Shown: piece after piece, positions 44,706 through 50,002 of the stretch
Layout: each line of letters starts with the position of its first letter
Position numbering within the stretch: position 1 is the first letter of the stretch
Assembly: GCA_015060835.1 (NCBI GenBank)
Contig: SUXT01000009.1
Span: forward strand, 1-50,002
Length of the DNA stretch: 50,002 nt
Direction: 5' to 3'
Source of the DNA: Bacteroidales bacterium
GTDB lineage: Bacteria; Bacteroidota; Bacteroidia; Bacteroidales; Bacteroidaceae
Program-made: the position numbers and the translations under genes
Notes under the pieces: generated by a model
Database searches by the model: none
Seen by the model: only the letters and a program-made list of their open reading frames with translations
Told to the model about the DNA's origin: nothing

Positions 44706-46091
44706 ATGAAAAAAAGTATTTATCTGTTTTTGTTTACAGTGTGTGCAATGTTGCACGTAACAGCGCTTTCGGCACAGGAAACAGCAAAATTTAGAATTGA
44801 GTCGACAGGGTATATCCCAAAGGGCCTGACGAAAACCGGTGTTCCTTATCTGTTTGCTTTTGATTCAGGAAATGATAATAAGGGTAATGTAAAGATGTAT
44901 GATTCAAATTTTGAGGAAATTGCATCCTTTGCTTATGATTATGGATATAGAGTTAAAAAGAGAATCGTAGAAGAGAGAAAAGAAGAAATAACAAATATAA
45001 ATTACAAGCATTCTGCTTGGAGTTCTGTATTAAATATCAGGGATGCATATTCCCGAATCGATAGCGCCACAGCCACATTGGATATAAACGATATATCTTG
45101 CGAAAATGTTGTCAAGATGTGGTTGGCATTAGGTAGTGATACAGCTTCGTATTATAGAAAAGAAGACGCACGTTTTTATAAACTGACATCCGATACAATA
45201 TTCTACCCAAAGAACTCACAGGATTATTATTATCCTGAATATTTCGGGGAAAAATATCCTAAATATACAGCAACATATGAGCTTCGTACAAGCTATGATT
45301 ATGATTACGAAATTGACGAATACAAGAAAATTGGTGTAATTGTTATACATGAAGCATATTTTGATGCAGATCGTGCATATACAGGTGATTGGGAAATTGT
45401 ATCAGAAACGTATGATACAATAGAAATTGAAGCAGTTGAGTTAGACTTTGTCAATGCGAATGGAGAGAATATAACTACAGCATATAACAAAATTTTTTCA
45501 CAAAATTTTTTCAATGATGATGACAAGTTCGAATCATTAGTTCCTGTATATATCCCAAATGGTACAACGGTATATTCAGAATATGATCGCGACTACGATG
45601 GTGAGAAAGATAAAAGAACAATAGACACTAAATTTGATATCAAATTTGCTGTGTATTCCAATGGTTCCTTTAGCCATTACCTGAATAATATGTACGAAAT
45701 ATATTCATCATATTATAAATCTTCAGCAGAAGTTGTGCTGTTTGGCGATAACAAATATCTTCATTTAGAAGAAAAAATAAATGATGAGTATTACAATGTT
45801 TTTTATCGCATTAATAAATCCACAAACAATATAGAACAGGTTGGTGAACCGGTGCGTGCAAAAATGTCTGTACGCAACGAAGTTGTAGCCATTGAGTTCA
45901 AGGAACCGGTAAAGGAACAGTGCGAACTTATTGTGTCTGATGCAACCGGAAAACAGTATGAAAAGATTTTTGTCGAGGCCGGCAGTGCCAATATTAATTA
46001 TGAAACACGCGCACTCGCAGCCGGAATATACAATTTTACAGTGGTAAACAAGGGTAAGGTTGTAGAAAACGGAAAGATTGTTGTGAGATAA
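44706..46091 (+). CDS. secreted protein of unknown function with C-terminal sorting domain
   Basis: A 461-residue protein with a signal peptide (about 1-24, ending ALSAQ). The body is rich in Tyr, Asp, Glu and Lys and shows no domain I recognise. The last ~75 residues (from about VRNEVVAIEFKEP to KGKVVENGKIVVR) form a beta-rich module that ends like type A sorting domains of the type IX system (DATGK...AAGIYNFTVVNKGKVV). Export to the cell surface is inferred from this. The gene is more AT-rich than the cluster to its left and has a long structured leader. It is followed by the LRR gene in the same direction, 95 bp on. Confidence 0.7.
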   Translation: MKKSIYLFLFTVCAMLHVTALSAQETAKFRIESTGYIPKGLTKTGVPYLFAFDSGNDNKGNVKMYDSNFEEIASFAYDYGYRVKKRIVEERKEEITNINYKHSAWSSVLNIRDAYSRIDSATATLDINDISCENVVKMWLALGSDTASYYRKEDARFYKLTSDTIFYPKNSQDYYYPEYFGEKYPKYTATYELRTSYDYDYEIDEYKKIGVIVIHEAYFDADRAYTGDWEIVSETYDTIEIEAVELDFVNANGENITTAYNKIFSQNFFNDDDKFESLVPVYIPNGTTVYSEYDRDYDGEKDKRTIDTKFDIKFAVYSNGSFSHYLNNMYEIYSSYYKSSAEVVLFGDNKYLHLEEKINDEYYNVFYRINKSTNNIEQVGEPVRAKMSVRNEVVAIEFKEPVKEQCELIVSDATGKQYEKIFVEAGSANINYETRALAAGIYNFTVVNKGKVVENGKIVVR

Positions 46092-46119
46092 TAATACGTG
46101 TTAAAAGTATAATCTGGAG

Positions 46120-46161
46120 GCTGACCCAAAGGTATTTTAATTTTCATCTTTTTGGGTCAGC
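46120..46161 (+). terminator. inverted repeat between the two secreted-protein genes
   Basis: GCTGACCCAAA (46120-46130) and TTTGGGTCAGC (46151-46161) form a perfect 11 bp stem with a 20 nt T-rich loop. No T-run follows, so termination may be partial and the LRR gene could still be co-transcribed. Confidence 0.5.
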
Positions 46162-46186
46162 TTGACAGCTCCTATTAAAAAAGGAA

Positions 46187-49100
46187 ATGAAAAGAGTTAA
46201 TTTTAGGCAGTTGCTCCTTATAATGGTTGCGCTGCTGTGTTGTTGTCCGATGAATGCTCAATCGGAGCTTCCTTGGTACAATATAGATGGAGTCTATTAC
46301 AGACTTGTAGGTAATAATGAAGCAGTCGTAACGTACAAAGGAAAGTATCCGCAATCTTACAATAATGAATATGCCGGTCATGTGGTTATTCCTGAAACTG
46401 TTACTTGGGAAGGCAAGAAATATATAGTTAAGTATATTGAGGCCGGTGCATTTGCATATTGTGATAAACTGACTGGTATAACTATTCCTAGTAGCATTAA
46501 GTCCGTAGGGCTCGAAGCATTTGCTTATTGCTATAACCTTACAGCTGTTCACATTACCGACCTCAGTGCGTGGTGTGATATCGATTTTCTCGCATATGGT
46601 AATCCGTTGAATTATGCAAACGACCTCTATCTGAATGGGCAACCAATCATCGATCTTGTTATCCCCGAAGATGTTACAGAAATTAAGGCAGATGCTTTTC
46701 AGTGTTGGGACAATCTTAGGAGTGTAACAATCCACGACAATGTTACAAGTATAGGTAGGTATTCGTTCCAAATTTGCAACAACCTTTCAAAGGTAACAAT
46801 CGGTAAAGGAGTTAGAAATATTGATGAATATGCATTCTATGAATGTCGGGCCCTAACCGATCTTGTTATTTCCGAGAGTGTTAGAAGCATTGGTGAATAT
46901 GCATTCTGTAATTGTCGGGCCCTAACCGATCTTGTTATTCCCGACAGTGTTACAACAATAGGGGCATACGCTTTCTATGAGTGTAGAAGTCTTGCCACAC
47001 TTACACTTGGAAGTGGCGTACAAACAATAGGTGATGGAGCATTTGTAGGTGCCGAACTAAAGTCCGTTCACATAAAGGACCTCAGCGCATGGTGCAATAT
47101 TGACCACGCTGATTTGCTGGCTAGTCATTGTCTCTATTTGAATGGAGAACTACTTACAGACCTTGTAGTTCCGGAAGATGTTACAGAAATAAAAAAGTAC
47201 AGTTTTTATGATTGCAATAGCCTTAAAAGTTTAACAATTCACGACAATGTAAAATCTATAGCGGATAAAGCATTTTATCATTGCGATAGCCTTAAAAGCG
47301 TTACTATAGGTGATGGAGTAACAATCATTGGTGATAATGCTTTCGAAGGTTGTTATGCTATTGATAATCTCGTCATTGGCAATAGTGTAGTATCGATAGG
47401 AAATAAAGCTTTCTATTATTGCAACATACTTACAAATTTGGAGATTCCTAACAGCGTGGAAACCATCGGTGACCATGCTTTCGAAGGTTTGGATGTCCTT
47501 GAAATAAGTATCGGCAACAGTGTAAAGACTATTGGTTATAGTGCCTTTTATGAGTGCGATGGAATTACAACTATTGAAATTCCTAATAGTGTGTTAACTA
47601 TCGGCGACGGTGCATTTGGATGTTGTGATGGCCTTGAAAGTGTTGCTATAGGTAACAGCGTAACAACCATCGGTGATGGTGCATTTGCACATTGTAACTC
47701 ACTTACAACCGTTAATATACCTGAGAGTGTAACATACATTGGTTCTTATGCCTTTAAAGGAGACTATGCTCTAAATGCAGTACATATAAACAATCTTAGT
47801 GCATGGTGTAATATTTCATTTTACCTTGGTGATTACACTTGGGATAATTATAATTTGGAATCTAATCCGTTATACTACGCACATAATCTCTATTTGAATG
47901 GCGAATTGCTTACCGACCTTGTTGTTCCCGAGGATGTAACAGAGATTAAATGTATGGCCTTTGCCGGTTGTACTCCTCTTAAAAGTGTTACATTCCATAA
48001 TAATTTTAAAAAAAGCGGGGATTTTGCATTCATGGATTGCCCTAATCTTACAGCAGTGCATATAAATGATCTTACAGCATGGTGTAATATAGATTTTCGT
48101 CATTGTGGCAACCCATTGAACGATTCTCACAAGCTCTATCTGAATGGCGAATTGATTACCGACCTTGTCATTCCCGAAGATGTAACAGTAATAAAAGATC
48201 ATACTTTTGAATGGTGTAACAGTATCAAGAGTATAACTTTGCACGATAATATTACAAGCATAGGGTTTTGCTCGTTCCAATTATTGGATAGTGTTACAAA
48301 TATAAATATCCCGGAGAGCGTAACAAGTTTGGGAGTGAAATCATTTTTGGGTTGTTCCGGTGTTACCGACCTTGTAATTCCCAACGCTGTCAAGGTTATC
48401 AATGAAGGTGCCTTTCAGGATTGTATCGGCTTGAAGCATGTTACGATAGGCACAGGTGTTTCTAAAATAGACAAAGACGTTTTTTATAATTGTCCTGCTC
48501 TTGAATTTGTTTATTTGAAGAGTTCCACTCCTCCCGAACTTTCATATCTCGGCTTTCCCGATGATGTTCGCGCTAACGCTACATTGATTGTGCCCAAAGG
48601 TTCGCTTGATGCTTATCGAATTTCTTATGCATGGAGAGATTTTAATGATATTATAGAGGAGGGAACAAGAACTTCTGTCTGTGAATTACGTTATAGGACA
48701 ATTGATGGTAAAGCTATCAATTTCAATAGAAATGCATTTGGTGACGCTAAAGTAGCTACACATACTTATGAAAATGGTTATGGTACTATAGGGTTCTCTG
48801 CCGAAGTAACAAGCATAGGGGAAAATGCTTTCTATGAATGTACCAGCCTTGTCGATGTAGAAATTCCTAAGAGTGTAACGTTTATAGGGAAATATGCGTT
48901 CCGTTATTGCAGTGCTCTTGAAAATGTAGATATTCCCGGCAGTGTGAGTAGCATAGGTCCGGCAGCATTTGAATATTGTACCGGATTGAAAAGTATAGAT
49001 ATTCCGAACAGTGTTACAAGTATTGGCGAATGGCAGTTTAATGGTTGCAGCAGTCTGGAAAGCGTAACTCTTCCTGACAATATAACTATGATTGACAATC

Positions 49101-50002
49101 ATCTATTCCAAAATTGTACTGCTCTTACAGCTGTTGATATTCCCAATAATGTAACGAGTATCGAGGAGAGGGCTTTCAATGGATGTACAGCTCTTAAAGA
49201 TATAAACATTCCCGGTAGCGTTAAAACCATGGGCCTTGATGCCTTCTTTGGTTGTACAAGTCTTATGGCTGTACATATTGACAATCTCAGTGCATGGTGT
49301 AAAATTGACCACAGTTCATATTCCAATCCCTTGAACTATGCAAATGACTTTTATCTGAATGGACAACTAATCACCGACCTTGTTATTCCTGATGATGTTA
49401 CGGAAATTAAGAATGATGCATTTCAGTGCTGGGACAATCTAAAGAGTGTAACAATCCACGATAATGTTATAAGCATCGGTCATCATGCGTTCCAACTTTG
49501 CGACAGCCTCGTAGACGTTAAGATAGGTGCTGGAGTTACATCTATAGATGTGGCTGCATTCAAGGAGTGTCCTTCTCTTAAAACTATTTCTTTGGGTGCT
49601 TCCGTTCCTCCGACTGTTGTTGATTCTGAGAATTTTACATGGAGTAATTACGAAAATGCAGTGTTGATTGTGCCTGAGGGTTCACAGAATGCCTATAAAA
49701 ATGCCGGTGTATGGAGAAATTTCAAGAAAATACATGGGCCTTATTTTAAAATAAATTATATAGTCGATGGCGAAGTCTATGCAACCGACAGCATTGCTTA
49801 TGGCGACAGCATTGTACTTCTTTCTTCTCCCGAAAAGGAGGGTTACACGTTCAGTGGCTGGAGTGAAGCACCTTCTATTATGCCGGCTGATGATATTACC
49901 ATAGATGGTACATTCAGTGCAAACTACTATAGAGTTACTTATGTAGTCGATGGCGAAGTCTATGCAACCGACAGTATCGCTTGTGGCGACAGCATTGTAC
50001 TT
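46187..50002 (+). CDS. very large BspA-type leucine-rich-repeat surface protein (partial)
   Basis: The frame from ATG 46187 has no stop through the last base, giving at least 1272 residues; the true end lies outside the window. A signal peptide (about 1-25, ending MNAQ) is followed by many ~23-residue repeats of the BspA type (I(P/G)xSVxxIGxxAFxxCxxLxxVxI). Five larger blocks contain SAWCxI...LYLNGEL(I/L)TDLV(I/V)PEDVTEIK, near 46559, 47078, 47790, 48068 and 49280. From about 49740 the protein changes to two copies of a Listeria-Bacteroides-type repeat (VDGEVYATDSIAYGDSIVL and GYTFSGWSEAP). BspA-like proteins of oral and gut Bacteroidales bind host matrix or other bacteria; adhesion is inferred here. 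Confidence 0.88.
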   Translation, partial: MKRVNFRQLLLIMVALLCCCPMNAQSELPWYNIDGVYYRLVGNNEAVVTYKGKYPQSYNNEYAGHVVIPETVTWEGKKYIVKYIEAGAFAYCDKLTGITIPSSIKSVGLEAFAYCYNLTAVHITDLSAWCDIDFLAYGNPLNYANDLYLNGQPIIDLVIPEDVTEIKADAFQCWDNLRSVTIHDNVTSIGRYSFQICNNLSKVTIGKGVRNIDEYAFYECRALTDLVISESVRSIGEYAFCNCRALTDLVIPDSVTTIGAYAFYECRSLATLTLGSGVQTIGDGAFVGAELKSVHIKDLSAWCNIDHADLLASHCLYLNGELLTDLVVPEDVTEIKKYSFYDCNSLKSLTIHDNVKSIADKAFYHCDSLKSVTIGDGVTIIGDNAFEGCYAIDNLVIGNSVVSIGNKAFYYCNILTNLEIPNSVETIGDHAFEGLDVLEISIGNSVKTIGYSAFYECDGITTIEIPNSVLTIGDGAFGCCDGLESVAIGNSVTTIGDGAFAHCNSLTTVNIPESVTYIGSYAFKGDYALNAVHINNLSAWCNISFYLGDYTWDNYNLESNPLYYAHNLYLNGELLTDLVVPEDVTEIKCMAFAGCTPLKSVTFHNNFKKSGDFAFMDCPNLTAVHINDLTAWCNIDFRHCGNPLNDSHKLYLNGELITDLVIPEDVTVIKDHTFEWCNSIKSITLHDNITSIGFCSFQLLDSVTNINIPESVTSLGVKSFLGCSGVTDLVIPNAVKVINEGAFQDCIGLKHVTIGTGVSKIDKDVFYNCPALEFVYLKSSTPPELSYLGFPDDVRANATLIVPKGSLDAYRISYAWRDFNDIIEEGTRTSVCELRYRTIDGKAINFNRNAFGDAKVATHTYENGYGTIGFSAEVTSIGENAFYECTSLVDVEIPKSVTFIGKYAFRYCSALENVDIPGSVSSIGPAAFEYCTGLKSIDIPNSVTSIGEWQFNGCSSLESVTLPDNITMIDNHLFQNCTALTAVDIPNNVTSIEERAFNGCTALKDINIPGSVKTMGLDAFFGCTSLMAVHIDNLSAWCKIDHSSYSNPLNYANDFYLNGQLITDLVIPDDVTEIKNDAFQCWDNLKSVTIHDNVISIGHHAFQLCDSLVDVKIGAGVTSIDVAAFKECPSLKTISLGASVPPTVVDSENFTWSNYENAVLIVPEGSQNAYKNAGVWRNFKKIHGPYFKINYIVDGEVYATDSIAYGDSIVLLSSPEKEGYTFSGWSEAPSIMPADDITIDGTFSANYYRVTYVVDGEVYATDSIACGDSIVL

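Noticed and set aside
46175-49326. Several minus-strand frames opposite the LRR gene
   Set aside because: They are periodic because the LRR gene is periodic; the plus frame is open for 3.8 kb with clear repeats.
1-50002. tRNA or rRNA genes
   Set aside because: No cloverleaf or ribosomal RNA segment was recognised on either strand by eye; a covariance search would be needed to exclude them fully.

Overview
The window reads as chromosomal DNA of a member of the order Bacteroidales (Bacteroidota). The grounds are promoter elements of the form TAnnTTTG, almost no Shine-Dalgarno sites, C-terminal sorting-type tails on secreted proteins, SPII lipoproteins with glycosidase folds, and the gene orders mnmG-apt-uvrC-dtd and mraZ-rsmH-ftsL-ftsI-murE-mraY-murD-ftsW-murG-murC-ftsQ-ftsA-ftsZ. 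No genus can be fixed from the sequence alone, and no base-composition figures were computed.

Layout. (1) 1-3.2 kb: a threonine operon on the minus strand (thr leader peptide, thrB, thrC). The leader encodes a 39-residue peptide with eleven Thr codons in a row, followed by alternative hairpins, so a ribosome-dependent attenuator is likely. A ~58 bp direct repeat lies on each side of the operon. (2) 3.2-14.7 kb: an AspT/YidE-type transporter, a secreted GH43 enzyme downstream of polA, a polyprenyl diphosphate synthase, a secreted protein with two esterase domains, and deoC. (3) 14.7-20 kb: the housekeeping run mnmG, apt, uvrC, dtd, mazG-like, deoC (transcribed right to left), with a perfect 16 bp parS-like palindrome between mnmG and apt. 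(4) 20-37.7 kb: the division and cell-wall (dcw) cluster, all on the minus strand and tightly packed from mraZ down to ftsZ. It is followed by a PBP4-type carboxypeptidase and a MurU-like nucleotidyltransferase. The mraZ promoter carries two 10-bp-phased boxes that fit MraZ autoregulation. (5) 38-41.8 kb, plus strand: frr, a 257 bp non-coding element bounded by 20 bp inverted repeats, rsgA, and a lipoprotein of probable six-hairpin glycosidase fold. (6) 41.8-42.5 kb: a promoter-like site, two copies of a ~172 bp multi-hairpin repeat and a strong terminator, with no credible gene. (7) 42.5-50 kb: a second six-hairpin lipoprotein on the minus strand, a ~600 bp structured leader, and two AT-rich genes for secreted proteins. 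The second of these is a very large BspA-type leucine-rich-repeat protein that stays open to the end of the window.

How the genes work together. The dcw cluster supplies the cytoplasmic and membrane steps of peptidoglycan synthesis (murC, D, E, G, mraY, ftsW, ftsI) and the division machinery (ftsL, Q, A, Z). The polyprenyl synthase, dacB and MurU-like gene are plausible partners in lipid-carrier, cell-wall trimming and recycling roles. The secreted glycosidases, esterase and LRR proteins are surface or periplasmic functions of a polysaccharide-using, host- or gut-associated bacterium. The strongest candidates for undescribed biology are the thr attenuator, the inverted-repeat element between frr and rsgA with a related end in the ftsZ leader, and the multi-hairpin repeat locus at 41.8-42.5 kb.
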